A stretch of DNA of 64,000 nucleotides. Origin: Streptomyces sp. Ncost-T10-10d (GTDB taxonomy: Bacteria; Actinomycetota; Actinomycetes; Streptomycetales; Streptomycetaceae). The notes beneath the pieces were generated by a model. It did no database searches and had not been told where the DNA came from. It saw only the letters and a list, made by a program, of their open reading frames with translations. This document shows, piece after piece, positions 54,078 to 62,481 of the stretch. The first letter of the stretch is position 1, and every line of letters starts with the position of its first letter. A program made the position numbers and the translations under genes. Location of the stretch: contig NZ_FMDF01000012.1 of NCBI RefSeq assembly GCF_900091955.1, positions 1 to 64,000 of the forward strand. The letters are read 5' to 3'.

Positions 54078-54824
54078 TCACGCGGTACCGGCGCCGTCGA
54101 CCGGGATGATCGCCCCGCTCAGGAACGCCGAGGCGTTGGAGGCGAGGAACGCCACGGTCTGGGCGATGTCGCGGGGCTGCCCGATCCGGCCGAGCGGCCG
54201 GTCGGCGGCGTCGGCGTAGAACGCGTCGGAGCTCTCGCCGAGCTGGCGGGCCTCCTCGGCGAGCATCCCGGTCGCCGTGTCACCGGGGCAGACACAGTTG
54301 ACGCGGATGTTGTCGGGGCCGTGGTCGATGGCCATGGCGCGGGTCATGTTGACGACGGCGCCCTTCGACGCGCAGTACGAGACGGCCCGGCCGCCGCCGC
54401 GGATGCCCCAGCCGGACCCGGTGTTGACGATGGAGCCGCCGCCCCGGGCCGCCATCCCCGGGATCACGAGGCGGCTCATCAGCATCACCGAGCGGATGTT
54501 CACGGCCATCACCAGGTCCCAGTCGTCCTCGGTGATCTCGCAGACCGTGGAGCGGCGGATGATGCCGGCGTTGTTGAAGAGGACGTCCACGCCGCCGAAC
54601 TGCTCCTGCGCCGTGTGCACGACGGCCTCGCAGTCCTCGCGCCGTGACACGTCGCAGCGTACGAAGGTCCCTCCGGTGTCCTTCGCGGTGCGTTCGCCGC
54701 CGTCCGTGTCGATGTCGGCGATCACCACGCGGGCGCCGAGCTCCGCGAGGACCTGGGCGGTGGCGCGGCCGATTCCGGCTCCGCCTCCGGTCACGAGGGC
54801 ACGCTTGCCGTCAAGAGAGATCAT
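54078..54824 (-). CDS. SDR family oxidoreductase
   Basis: A 248-residue classical short-chain dehydrogenase starting at ATG 54824 (MISLDGKRALVTGGGAGIGRATAQVLAE) with AAGGAG 7 bases upstream. The cofactor motif is TGGGAGIG and D38-type acidic residues (VIADIDTDGG) favour NAD. NNAG is present and the active site is YCASK with an upstream serine. It is 38 bases downstream of the kinase-like gene, in the same operon. Likely oxidises a hydroxy compound produced or used by the GcvP-like pair; substrate unknown. Confidence 0.93.
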   Translation of the reverse strand: MISLDGKRALVTGGGAGIGRATAQVLAELGARVVIADIDTDGGERTAKDTGGTFVRCDVSRREDCEAVVHTAQEQFGGVDVLFNNAGIIRRSTVCEITEDDWDLVMAVNIRSVMLMSRLVIPGMAARGGGSIVNTGSGWGIRGGGRAVSYCASKGAVVNMTRAMAIDHGPDNIRVNCVCPGDTATGMLAEEARQLGESSDAFYADAADRPLGRIGQPRDIAQTVAFLASNASAFLSGAIIPVDGAGTA

Positions 54825-54862
54825 CGTGAGCTCCTTCTGGGGGTGATGGGAGGCATGAGGGG

Positions 54863-56236
54863 TCATCCGACCAGGCGGTACAGCGATGTGCGCCGCCTGC
54901 CGGTGATGACGGGCAGGTGGCCGGACAGCTCCGCGTTGAGCGCGTCGTCTCCGGTGTCGAGGAGAAGAGGGCGGCCGCCGAGCGTGGCCAGTTTCTGTTC
55001 CGTGCACAGCACGAGCAGGCGCTCGCGGCCGCCCGCCGCGCGCAGGACGCGCGGCGAGATCTGCTGGTTGCCGCGGCCGAGGAGGAAGCCCTGGCCGCCG
55101 ATGGGGGAGAGGGCGATCCAGGCCGGGCCGACGGAGAGGAGTGTGTCCTCACCCGCGTCGCGGGCCACGATTCGCGGCCGGTGGCCGGGCCGCAGGCGGA
55201 GCACGTCGACCCCCGTGAGGGAGACGTCCGCGCCGAGCCTTGCCGCGACCGCCCGGGTGGTGCTGCCGGGGCCGAGCACGAGCAGCCCGTCCCCGACGCG
55301 CTCGGCGACGTCGGTCGCGATGCCGCCGACCGCCTCGGGCGTGGTGGCGGTGCTGCCGGTCTTGCGCTGCTGTACGCGGGCCGGTACGTCGGGAACGCGC
55401 AGCCACCCGAAGAGCTGTGAGGCGACGCGGCCCCTGCTCAGGGCGTCCTCGTCCCGGTCCATCACCTCGGCGTCCCGCAGCCGAACGGTGCTGCTGCGGG
55501 CGAGCCACGCCGCCGCGACCTCACCCGCGGCGCGTGGGCTGATGGCGAAGACGGCCGAGTGCATCTTCACGCCGGTCGGTATGCCGAGGACCGGGCAGGG
55601 CACGTCGCGGAGGACGCCGAGCACGTCCCGCGCGGTGCCGTCGCCGCCGGCGAAGAGCAGGAGGTCGACGCCCTCGGCGACGACGGCCCGCACCGCGGCG
55701 GCCGTGTCCTCGGCCGAGGTGTCCCGTCCGGCGCCGGCGGCGTACACGACCCGCCCCGCAAGCCCTGCGGCGGCGACGGAGTCGGCGCCCAGGGGACCGG
55801 CGGCGGTCACGACGAGGAGCCCGGAGCCCGGCGGGTGACCGGCCGGAGCGGTGGCCGCCGCCCCGGCCTGCGTGTCGCTGAGCTCATCCGGATCGGGATC
55901 CCCGGTGGCGCACGCCGTGCCCTCCGACGCACGGGGAAGCCCATCCGCCGCGGAGGCCGTCGAAGCGGCGCTCACCCGGGTGCGCCGGCTGGACGCGGGG
56001 TGCGCCGCGGCTGTCGACTCGCTGCCTCGCCCGTCCCACGCAGGGCGTCTGATCCCTGTCAACCGACCCGAACGTGCCGCCAGTTCACCCAAGGCGGCGG
56101 CGGCACGATCCCCCGCCAAGGGGCGGGCGCCCAGCGAGAGTGCCATACGGGTCCGGTCCGGACCGTCGGTACCGCCCAGGCCCACCCGGCCGCCGAGGCC
56201 GGCGACCGGGTTGACCACCAGGCCGATCCTCGTCAC
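54863..56236 (-). CDS. ATP-NAD kinase-like protein (AcoX-like) with low-complexity insert
   Basis: A 457-residue protein. The N-terminus RIGLVVNPVAGLGGRVGLGGTDG and the nucleotide site FAGGDGTARDV (GGDG at about 197-200) place it with AcoX/ATP-NAD-kinase-like proteins, which are about 370 residues long. The excess is an Ala/Ser/Arg-rich insertion at about residues 62-136 between the two half-sites, probably a disordered loop. Its ATG overlaps the gcvPB-like stop as ATGA (56233-56236). It could phosphorylate NAD or a small substrate. Kinase activity is inferred, and AcoX itself has no settled function. Confidence 0.85.
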   Translation of the reverse strand: MTRIGLVVNPVAGLGGRVGLGGTDGPDRTRMALSLGARPLAGDRAAAALGELAARSGRLTGIRRPAWDGRGSESTAAAHPASSRRTRVSAASTASAADGLPRASEGTACATGDPDPDELSDTQAGAAATAPAGHPPGSGLLVVTAAGPLGADSVAAAGLAGRVVYAAGAGRDTSAEDTAAAVRAVVAEGVDLLLFAGGDGTARDVLGVLRDVPCPVLGIPTGVKMHSAVFAISPRAAGEVAAAWLARSSTVRLRDAEVMDRDEDALSRGRVASQLFGWLRVPDVPARVQQRKTGSTATTPEAVGGIATDVAERVGDGLLVLGPGSTTRAVAARLGADVSLTGVDVLRLRPGHRPRIVARDAGEDTLLSVGPAWIALSPIGGQGFLLGRGNQQISPRVLRAAGGRERLLVLCTEQKLATLGGRPLLLDTGDDALNAELSGHLPVITGRRRTSLYRLVG

Positions 56237-57825
56237 CGGCCGGCCTCACCGAGCACCTTGCGGCGGTAGGCGCGCCAGGAGACCGCCCAGGTTGCCGGGT
56301 CGTCCAGGGCCTCCGGGCGGACCCGGTGGATGGTCGAGCGGTGCGGCGCCGTGCGTACGGTGTCCGGGTCCTCGTACGCCTCACGGGCGATCTCCGCGAG
56401 GATCGCCGCGTACTCGTCGAGGTCGGCGCGTGTGTAGGACTCGGTCGGCTCCAGCGTCATGGGTTCCGGCACGACGTACGGGTGGTGGCTGGTCCAGTAG
56501 TGCGTACCGAAGTCCGCGGCGCGCAGGCCGATGTCCTCGGAGTGCAGGCCGGTGTCCTCGTGGAGCTTCTCCCAGCTGTAGCGGACCTGTTCGACGCGCG
56601 GGCGCCCCGCCGCGTAGGGGATGGAGACGCCCGGGATCTGCCGCACCTTGTGGAGCAGGTAGTTGTTGTTGAGGACGGCCGTCTCCGCGGCGGCTCGCAG
56701 GCCCTGTGCGCCGAGCGACATGATCCAGGCGTAGGCACGGACCAGGTTCGGCACGACGCCGTAGAACGGCCGCATCTTGCCGACCGACTCGGGCCGGTCG
56801 TCGTCCAGGCGGTACGTCGAACCGTCGAACTCGACGGTGGGGCGCGGCAGATACGGGGCGAGGTCCTCGGAGACCGCGCACGCACCCGCCGCCGGTCCGC
56901 CGCATGCGTGGGGCGTCGAGAACGTCTTGTGCAGATTGAAGTGGCACAGGTCGAAGCCCGCGTCCCGGGCGCGCGTGATGCCGAGGATGCCGTTGGCATT
57001 GGCCTGGTCGTACGAGCACAGGCCGCCCGCCTCGTGCACGATCCGTACGAACTCCTCGATGCGTGGGTTGTAGATGCCCGTGTCCTCGGGGTTCGTGACG
57101 AGGAGCGCCGCGGTGCGCGGGCCGACCGCCGCCTTGAGGGCCTCGATGTCCGGGTAGCCGTCCGCGTCCGGGTGGAGCGTGATGACCTTGAAGCCCGCCG
57201 TTTTTGCGCAAGCCGCGTTCGACGGGTGGGAGAAGATCGTCGTGATGACCTCGTCGCGCTGCTCCAGCTCCCCGCGCGCGGCGAAGTAGGCACGGATCAT
57301 GGCGACGTTCGTGTAGATCGCGGCGGACCCGGCGCCCGGCTGGAGCGAGACCCGGTCCATGCCGGAGATCTCCTTCAGCAGCTGCTCCAGGCTGTGGATG
57401 ATCCCGAGGACGCCCTGGACCGTGTCCTCGTCCTGGAGGGGGTGCAGCGCCGCGATCCGCGGGTCACGGACGAACTGGTCGTTGACCTTGGGGCTGTACT
57501 TCATGGTGCAGGTGCCCTGGCCGACGTCGATGTTGAGATCGGCGCCCAGATTCTCCTGCGACAGCCGCAAGTAGTGGCGCAGGACCTGTTGTTGGGACAT
57601 CTCCGGCAGTGCGGGCGGCTCGGCGCGGCGCAGCGCGGCGGGTATCACGGCCTTCCCGATGGACGGGTCCGGGGCCGGTACGAGGACGCCTCGCTCGCCC
57701 GGCGAACCGAGCTCGAAGATCAGCTCCTCGTCCCAGGAGGCCTGCTGGAAACGGCGGAGGCGCGGCTTGTCGGCGATGCGCGCCTCCTCGGGGGAGACGG
57801 ACGCGGGCGCGTGCGGGGCGGTCAC
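56233..57825 (-). CDS. GcvPB-like PLP protein with altered active-site motifs
   Basis: A 530-residue homologue of glycine dehydrogenase (decarboxylating) subunit 2, starting at GTG 57825 in a GTGA overlap with the subunit-1 gene. The PLP lysine is K300 in CHFNLHKTFSTPH, and CTMKYSPKVND is conserved. Several normally invariant glycine-decarboxylase motifs differ. The HGGGGPG loop reads HACGGPA (306-312), HGTNPAS reads HPSNAAC, DGANLNA reads DQANANG, and LQPAAGAHGE reads LQPGAGSAAI. The fold is GcvP; the substrate may not be glycine. No gcvT or gcvH accompanies it. Annotation as plain GcvPB should be treated with caution. Confidence 0.85.
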   Translation of the reverse strand: MTAPHAPASVSPEEARIADKPRLRRFQQASWDEELIFELGSPGERGVLVPAPDPSIGKAVIPAALRRAEPPALPEMSQQQVLRHYLRLSQENLGADLNIDVGQGTCTMKYSPKVNDQFVRDPRIAALHPLQDEDTVQGVLGIIHSLEQLLKEISGMDRVSLQPGAGSAAIYTNVAMIRAYFAARGELEQRDEVITTIFSHPSNAACAKTAGFKVITLHPDADGYPDIEALKAAVGPRTAALLVTNPEDTGIYNPRIEEFVRIVHEAGGLCSYDQANANGILGITRARDAGFDLCHFNLHKTFSTPHACGGPAAGACAVSEDLAPYLPRPTVEFDGSTYRLDDDRPESVGKMRPFYGVVPNLVRAYAWIMSLGAQGLRAAAETAVLNNNYLLHKVRQIPGVSIPYAAGRPRVEQVRYSWEKLHEDTGLHSEDIGLRAADFGTHYWTSHHPYVVPEPMTLEPTESYTRADLDEYAAILAEIAREAYEDPDTVRTAPHRSTIHRVRPEALDDPATWAVSWRAYRRKVLGEAGR

Positions 57826-59213
57826 TTGACGATCTCCTCCAGGGTTGCGGCGAGCCGGTCGATGTCGGCCTTGGTGTGGACTTCGGTGACGCAGTACGTG
57901 GCCTCGTGCCCACCGGTCGGCACGCCGCCGAAGATGCCCCGCTCCTTCAGGCCGGAGCGGATCTCGGCGGCGGTCCTGCCGCCCGTGTAGCGGACGGTGA
58001 AGTCGGCGAAGTGCAGTGCGTCGCCGTACGGGACCTCGATGCCGGGCACCTCGGCGAGGCGCCTGCGGGCGTACGCGGTGAGTGCGAGGATCGTTTCGCC
58101 GATCTCCCGCATGCCCTGCGGTCCCATCAGCGCGAGATAGACGCCGGCACCGATGCCGTGCAGCGCGGCGGCCGTGCCGACCCACTCCTTGCCCTCCTCG
58201 CGCAGCGCGAAAGAGGTCCGCTCGTAGGCGACGTCACCGAAGCCGTACTCGCCCTCGACGGTCGTCGGCACGAGGCCGAACAGGCGTGACGGGTACTCGG
58301 CGACCAGCGTCTCGTCGTCGCGCGTGGCGATGAAGCCCGCATTGCCGCCGCCGAAGCTCTGGTGGAGGCCGAGCGGCTGGATGTCGCCGCACGCGATGTC
58401 GGCGCCGTACGCGGAGGGCGGCGCGAGCACGCCGAGCGTGAGCGGATTGCAGCCGACGACGAACAACGCCCCTGCTTCGTGGGCGAGTCCGGCCAGGCGG
58501 GGCAGTGCCTCGTCGACGATGCCGAGCGCGGAGGGCGCGTCCGCGTACACTGCCGCCGTGTCGCCGGCGGCGAGCGCTCCACGCACCGCGCCGAGGTCGG
58601 CGCAGCCGGTGTCCGGGTCGACCGGGACCACCGTCACGTCGTGGTCGGGGCGTACGTAGTCACGTATGCGGGAGAGCTTGTCGGCGTCGATCGCGGTGGC
58701 GACGAGCACGCGGCGACGGCCCGTGATCCGGCCGGCCATGCGCAGGGCGGTTCCCGAGGCCTGGAAGCCGTCGTACACCGGGACGTTGACGATCTCGACG
58801 TCGAGCAGCTCGGCCATCATCGACTGGTACTCCCACAGTGCCTGGAACCGGCCGTGGTCCTCGTAGGGCTCGCCCGCGTACGCGGTGAGGAACTCGCTGC
58901 GGTTGACCACCTCGTCCACGACCGCCGGTACGTGGTGCTGGTAGCAGCCGGAGCCGAGGAAGCTGAGAGCCTGTCGCGTCGAGGTGTTGCGGCCGAGCAA
59001 CTCCTCCATGTGGCGGGTGAGTTCGGCTTCCGAACGCAGCGGAGCAGGCAGGTCGAGGGGGCGGTGCAGCCGGATGCCGCCCGGGATGTCGGCGTAGAAG
59101 TCCTCGACGGTCGTCGCGCCGATCTCCTCGAGCATCGCCTGCCGCACGGCCGGGACTGCGTTCGGGATGTAGGGGTGGACGTAGGGGTGCAGGGAGTCCT
59201 GGGATGACGTCAT
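57822..59213 (-). CDS. GcvPA-like protein (subunit 1) of a divergent GcvP pair
   Basis: A 463-residue homologue of glycine dehydrogenase subunit 1. FLGSGCYQHHVPAVVDEVVNRSEFLTAY and ALWEYQSMMAELLDVEIVNVPVYDG follow the GcvPA pattern. The motif TPYQxExSQG reads AGEPYEDHGR and the TALAEA segment after YDG reads FQASGTA. Streptomyces normally carries a single fused GcvP, so a split pair implies a separate, probably transferred system. It is the first gene of the operon, with the divergent control region at its 5-prime side. Likely forms an alpha2beta2 complex with the next gene. Confidence 0.85.
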   Translation of the reverse strand: MTSSQDSLHPYVHPYIPNAVPAVRQAMLEEIGATTVEDFYADIPGGIRLHRPLDLPAPLRSEAELTRHMEELLGRNTSTRQALSFLGSGCYQHHVPAVVDEVVNRSEFLTAYAGEPYEDHGRFQALWEYQSMMAELLDVEIVNVPVYDGFQASGTALRMAGRITGRRRVLVATAIDADKLSRIRDYVRPDHDVTVVPVDPDTGCADLGAVRGALAAGDTAAVYADAPSALGIVDEALPRLAGLAHEAGALFVVGCNPLTLGVLAPPSAYGADIACGDIQPLGLHQSFGGGNAGFIATRDDETLVAEYPSRLFGLVPTTVEGEYGFGDVAYERTSFALREEGKEWVGTAAALHGIGAGVYLALMGPQGMREIGETILALTAYARRRLAEVPGIEVPYGDALHFADFTVRYTGGRTAAEIRSGLKERGIFGGVPTGGHEATYCVTEVHTKADIDRLAATLEEIVK

Positions 59214-59358
59214 GCCGCGCCTTTCGCGTGAGCCGACTCAGTCAGGTCAGTCATGAACCACAGCAACAAAAGTCTTTGGGTGTACACCTCTTGACGGCAG
59301 GCTCCGTCATTCAGTGTTCTGAATACAGCATTAGGCATTCAGGCTCCAGGAGGCAAGA
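59214..59358. promoter_or_regulatory. Divergent control region with two palindromes
   Basis: The 145 bases separate the GcvP-like operon from the sugar ABC operon. GGTGTACACC at 59279-59288 is a perfect 10-base palindrome. ATTCAG-TGTT-CTGAAT at 59309-59324 is a perfect inverted repeat, and a third ATTCAG follows at 59337-59342. TTGACG at 59291-59296 could be a -35 box. AGGAGG at 59347-59352 is the ribosome binding site of the binding-protein gene. The palindromes fit a GntR/FCD regulator that controls both sides. Confidence 0.6.
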
Positions 59359-60696
59359 GTGTCAACAAGGCCCACCCGACGGGTTGTTCTGGCCACAGGT
59401 CTCGCGACCGCGGCATCGTCACTGGTCAGCGGATGTGCCATGGGCGGCGCGGGCGGCCAGGATGCCCGTGACATCGGCGGCAGGAAGGATGACGAAGGGG
59501 GCGAGGTCAGCGGAAAGATCACCATCTGGTCGTGGGACGTGGCCGCCAAGGCCATGAAGCGACTCGCCCGCACCTTCGAGAAGAGTCACCCCGGCACCAC
59601 CGTCGACGTCGTCGACATCGGCTACGACAACGCCTACGACAAGATCACCGTGGGCCTGCGCGGCGGCTCGGGCCTCGCCGACGTCCTCACGGTCGAGGGC
59701 AGCCACATGCCGCGCTACATAGGCAACTTCCCCAGCGGCTTCTACGACCTGACGAGCCTCGGCGGCCGCTACGGAGGCGACTTCGACCGCGCCGCGTGGC
59801 GCACCGTCACCGGGAAGAACGGCGCGGTCTTCGCCCTGCCCTGGGACATCGGCCCCTGCGCGCTCTACTACCGCACGGACCACTTCCGCGCCGCCGGAGT
59901 CGACCCCAACTCTCTGCTGACCTGGGACGACTACGTAGCGGCGGGCGTCCGCATCAAGAAGGCCACCGGCCGCAAGCTGCTCATCATGGACTCCACGGAC
60001 GCCGGGATCCTGCCGATGCTGCTCCAGCAGCAGGGCCAGTCCTACTTCAAGGGCGGCCGGGTCGCGGTCGACACCCCGGAGGCCGTCAAGGCCCTGACGC
60101 TGATGAAGACCCTGCAGGACAAGGGTCTCGTCGACTACGAGAAGGGCTGGGACGGGCTCGTCACCGGCACCAAGGAGGGCAAGGCCACCACCACGCCCAC
60201 CGCCGCATGGTGGACGGGCACGCTGGGCGACGAGATGCCCGAGCTGAAGGGAAAGTTCGGGGTGGTGCCGCTGCCCGGATTCACCGCCGACGGCATCCGC
60301 ACCTCCAACATCGGCGGCTCCACGCTCTGCGTTCCCGCGCAGAGCAAGAACCCCCGACTGGCCTGGGCGTTCATCCAGTTCCTGCTCACCGGCAAGACGA
60401 ACCAGGTCTCCATGCTCAAGCGCGAGGGCCTCTTCCCCGCCTATCTTCCCGCGCTCGACGACCCGTATCTGAGCACGAAGCAGGAGTACTTCGGCGGGCA
60501 GGCGGCCCTCGACGTGTTCGCCCGGCTCGCCCGCAACATCCCGCCGGTCGAGAACAACAAGGACGACGCCAAGGCCACGGACATCATGATCTCCGCCGTC
60601 ACCGGCGTGATGCTCCGGGGCAAGGACCCGCGCGCCGCCCTGAACTCGGCCGCGCGGCAGCTCGCCACGGCCACCGGCCGCGAAAGGGTGAAGTAG
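59359..60696 (+). CDS. Sugar ABC transporter substrate-binding lipoprotein
   Basis: A 445-residue family 1 solute-binding protein beginning with GTG 59359. The signal has a twin arginine (RPTRRVVLATGLATAASS) and a lipobox LVSGC, so it is a Tat-type lipoprotein. The mature part shows ITIWSWDVAAKAMKRLARTFEKSHPGTTVDVVDIGYDNAYDKI, DVLTVEGSHMPRYIGNF and PWDIGPCALYYRTDHF, typical of oligosaccharide binders. Two permease genes follow. No ATPase is encoded, so a shared MsiK-type ATPase is expected to energise the importer. Confidence 0.94.
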   Translation: MSTRPTRRVVLATGLATAASSLVSGCAMGGAGGQDARDIGGRKDDEGGEVSGKITIWSWDVAAKAMKRLARTFEKSHPGTTVDVVDIGYDNAYDKITVGLRGGSGLADVLTVEGSHMPRYIGNFPSGFYDLTSLGGRYGGDFDRAAWRTVTGKNGAVFALPWDIGPCALYYRTDHFRAAGVDPNSLLTWDDYVAAGVRIKKATGRKLLIMDSTDAGILPMLLQQQGQSYFKGGRVAVDTPEAVKALTLMKTLQDKGLVDYEKGWDGLVTGTKEGKATTTPTAAWWTGTLGDEMPELKGKFGVVPLPGFTADGIRTSNIGGSTLCVPAQSKNPRLAWAFIQFLLTGKTNQVSMLKREGLFPAYLPALDDPYLSTKQEYFGGQAALDVFARLARNIPPVENNKDDAKATDIMISAVTGVMLRGKDPRAALNSAARQLATATGRERVK

Positions 60697-60700
60697 CCCG

Positions 60701-61627
60701 ATGGCCGTCCACACCACCTACGACCGGCCGGTCGCCCCCGTCCGTGCCCCGGCCGGGGCACGCCGCAGGCGCCGACGCCCCACCGCCTGGATCTTCGCCG
60801 GACCCGCGGCGGCCCTCTTCGCGCTCTTCTTCGCCTATCCGCTGGGCGCGAGCCTCCTGCAGAGCTTCACCACCGAGGACGCCGGTGCCACCCACTGGGT
60901 CGGACTCGACCAGTACCGGCGCATGATCCACGACCCCGCGTTCCTGGAATCCCTGTTCAACACCGGGATCATCCTCGTCGTGCAGGTCCCCGTGATGATC
61001 GGCCTGGCACTCGTCCTCGCCGTCCTGCTCAACCAGTCCTGGCTGCGCTTCCGCGGCACCTGGCGAGCGGTCTACTTCCTGCCTGCCGTCACCACACTCG
61101 TCGCGTACGCCGTCGTCTTCCAGGTCCTCCTCAAGACCGACGGTGGCCTCGTCAACCAGATACTCGGCGCCGTCGGCATCGGCCAGGCCGACTGGCTCAA
61201 CAGCCCCACCTGGGCCCGCGTCTCGCTGATCGCATCCCTGACGTGGCGCTGGACCGGCTACAACGCCGTCATCCTGCTCGCCGGACTCCAGGCCATCGGC
61301 AAGGAGCAGTACGAGGCCGCCTCCATCGACGGCGCCACCACCCTCTCCACGTACACTCGCGTGATCCTGCCGCAGCTGCGCCCGGTCGTCCTGTTCTGCG
61401 TGATCACCTCCACCATCGGGACACTCCAGCTCTTCGACGAGAACTACGTCCTCACCCGTGGCGGCCCCGACGACGCGACCCTCACCCCGGTCGTCTATCT
61501 CTACAAAGTCGGCTTCCAGCAGCTCGACTTCGGCTACGCCGCCGCCATCGCCTGGGTCGTCGTGGCCCTCATCGCCGCGATCTCCGCCCTCCAGTACGTC
61601 GCCTTCGGAAGGGAGCGCCGCCGGTGA
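60701..61627 (+). CDS. Sugar ABC transporter permease (MalF-like)
   Basis: A 308-residue permease with six membrane helices (for example IFAGPAAALFALFFAYPLGASLL). The EAA loop is EQYEAASIDGATTLSTYTRVILPQLRP, which docks the ATPase. It begins 4 bases after the binding-protein stop and overlaps the next permease by GTGA. Works with it as a heterodimer in carbohydrate import. Confidence 0.95.
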   Translation: MAVHTTYDRPVAPVRAPAGARRRRRRPTAWIFAGPAAALFALFFAYPLGASLLQSFTTEDAGATHWVGLDQYRRMIHDPAFLESLFNTGIILVVQVPVMIGLALVLAVLLNQSWLRFRGTWRAVYFLPAVTTLVAYAVVFQVLLKTDGGLVNQILGAVGIGQADWLNSPTWARVSLIASLTWRWTGYNAVILLAGLQAIGKEQYEAASIDGATTLSTYTRVILPQLRPVVLFCVITSTIGTLQLFDENYVLTRGGPDDATLTPVVYLYKVGFQQLDFGYAAAIAWVVVALIAAISALQYVAFGRERRR

Positions 61628-62481
61628 CCGCCCTCCAGCAGGCCCCCGTACGTGTCCACCCGGCCCGGCGCGCCGGCCGCTATGCCGTGCGCCTGTTCCT
61701 CGCGGCGGGCGCCGTCGTCAGCCTGGTGCCGTTCCTCTGGATGGCGATCGCCGCGACGCACTCCACGTCGGACCTGTTCCGCTCGCCGCCGCCACTCCTG
61801 CCCGGCGGCCGTCTGCTCGACAACCTCGCGAGGCTCCAGGACACCATCGGCTTCGGGAGGGTCCTCCTCAACAGCGTCGGCATCGCCGTCGTGCACACCG
61901 TGCTCAGCTCGCTGATCTCCGCCATGTGCGGCTACGGTCTCGCCAAGTTCCGTTTCCGCGGCCGGGGTCTGCTGCTCGGCGCCGTTCTCGCCACGATGAT
62001 GATCCCGTTCCAGGTGCTGCTCGTGCCCCTGTTCCAGATGATGGCGAGCGTCGGCTGGATCGACTCCTACCAAGCGGTCGTCCTGCCGTTCCTGGCGAAC
62101 TCCTTCGGCATCCTGCTGATGCGGCAGGGCTTCGTCGACTTCCCCGACGAGCTCCTCGAATCGGCCCGCATCGACGGCTCCGGCGAACTGCGCACCTTCT
62201 ACCAAGTCGTGCTGCCGTGCGTGCGACCGCAGCTCGGCGCCCTGGTCATCTTCACGTTCATGGCGCAGTGGAACAGCTTCATCTGGCCGCTGCTCATGCT
62301 CAACTCCGAGGACAAATACACCGTGCCCGTCGCGCTCAACACCCTCACGGGGCTCTCCCATGTCGACTACTCAGGACTGATGCTCGGCTCGCTCCTCGCC
62401 ACCCTTCCGCTGATGGCCCTCTTCCTTCTCTTCCAGCGGCAGTTCGTGGCCGGACTCCTCGGCGGGGCGGTGAAGGGATGA
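61624..62481 (+). CDS. Sugar ABC transporter permease (MalG-like)
   Basis: A 285-residue permease starting at GTG 61624 in a 4-base overlap with the preceding gene. Six membrane helices and the EAA loop ELLESARIDGSGELRTFYQVVLPCVRPQ identify the MalG group. Its stop overlaps the beta-galactosidase ATG (ATGA, 62478-62481), tying transport to intracellular hydrolysis. Confidence 0.95.
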   Translation: MTALQQAPVRVHPARRAGRYAVRLFLAAGAVVSLVPFLWMAIAATHSTSDLFRSPPPLLPGGRLLDNLARLQDTIGFGRVLLNSVGIAVVHTVLSSLISAMCGYGLAKFRFRGRGLLLGAVLATMMIPFQVLLVPLFQMMASVGWIDSYQAVVLPFLANSFGILLMRQGFVDFPDELLESARIDGSGELRTFYQVVLPCVRPQLGALVIFTFMAQWNSFIWPLLMLNSEDKYTVPVALNTLTGLSHVDYSGLMLGSLLATLPLMALFLLFQRQFVAGLLGGAVKG

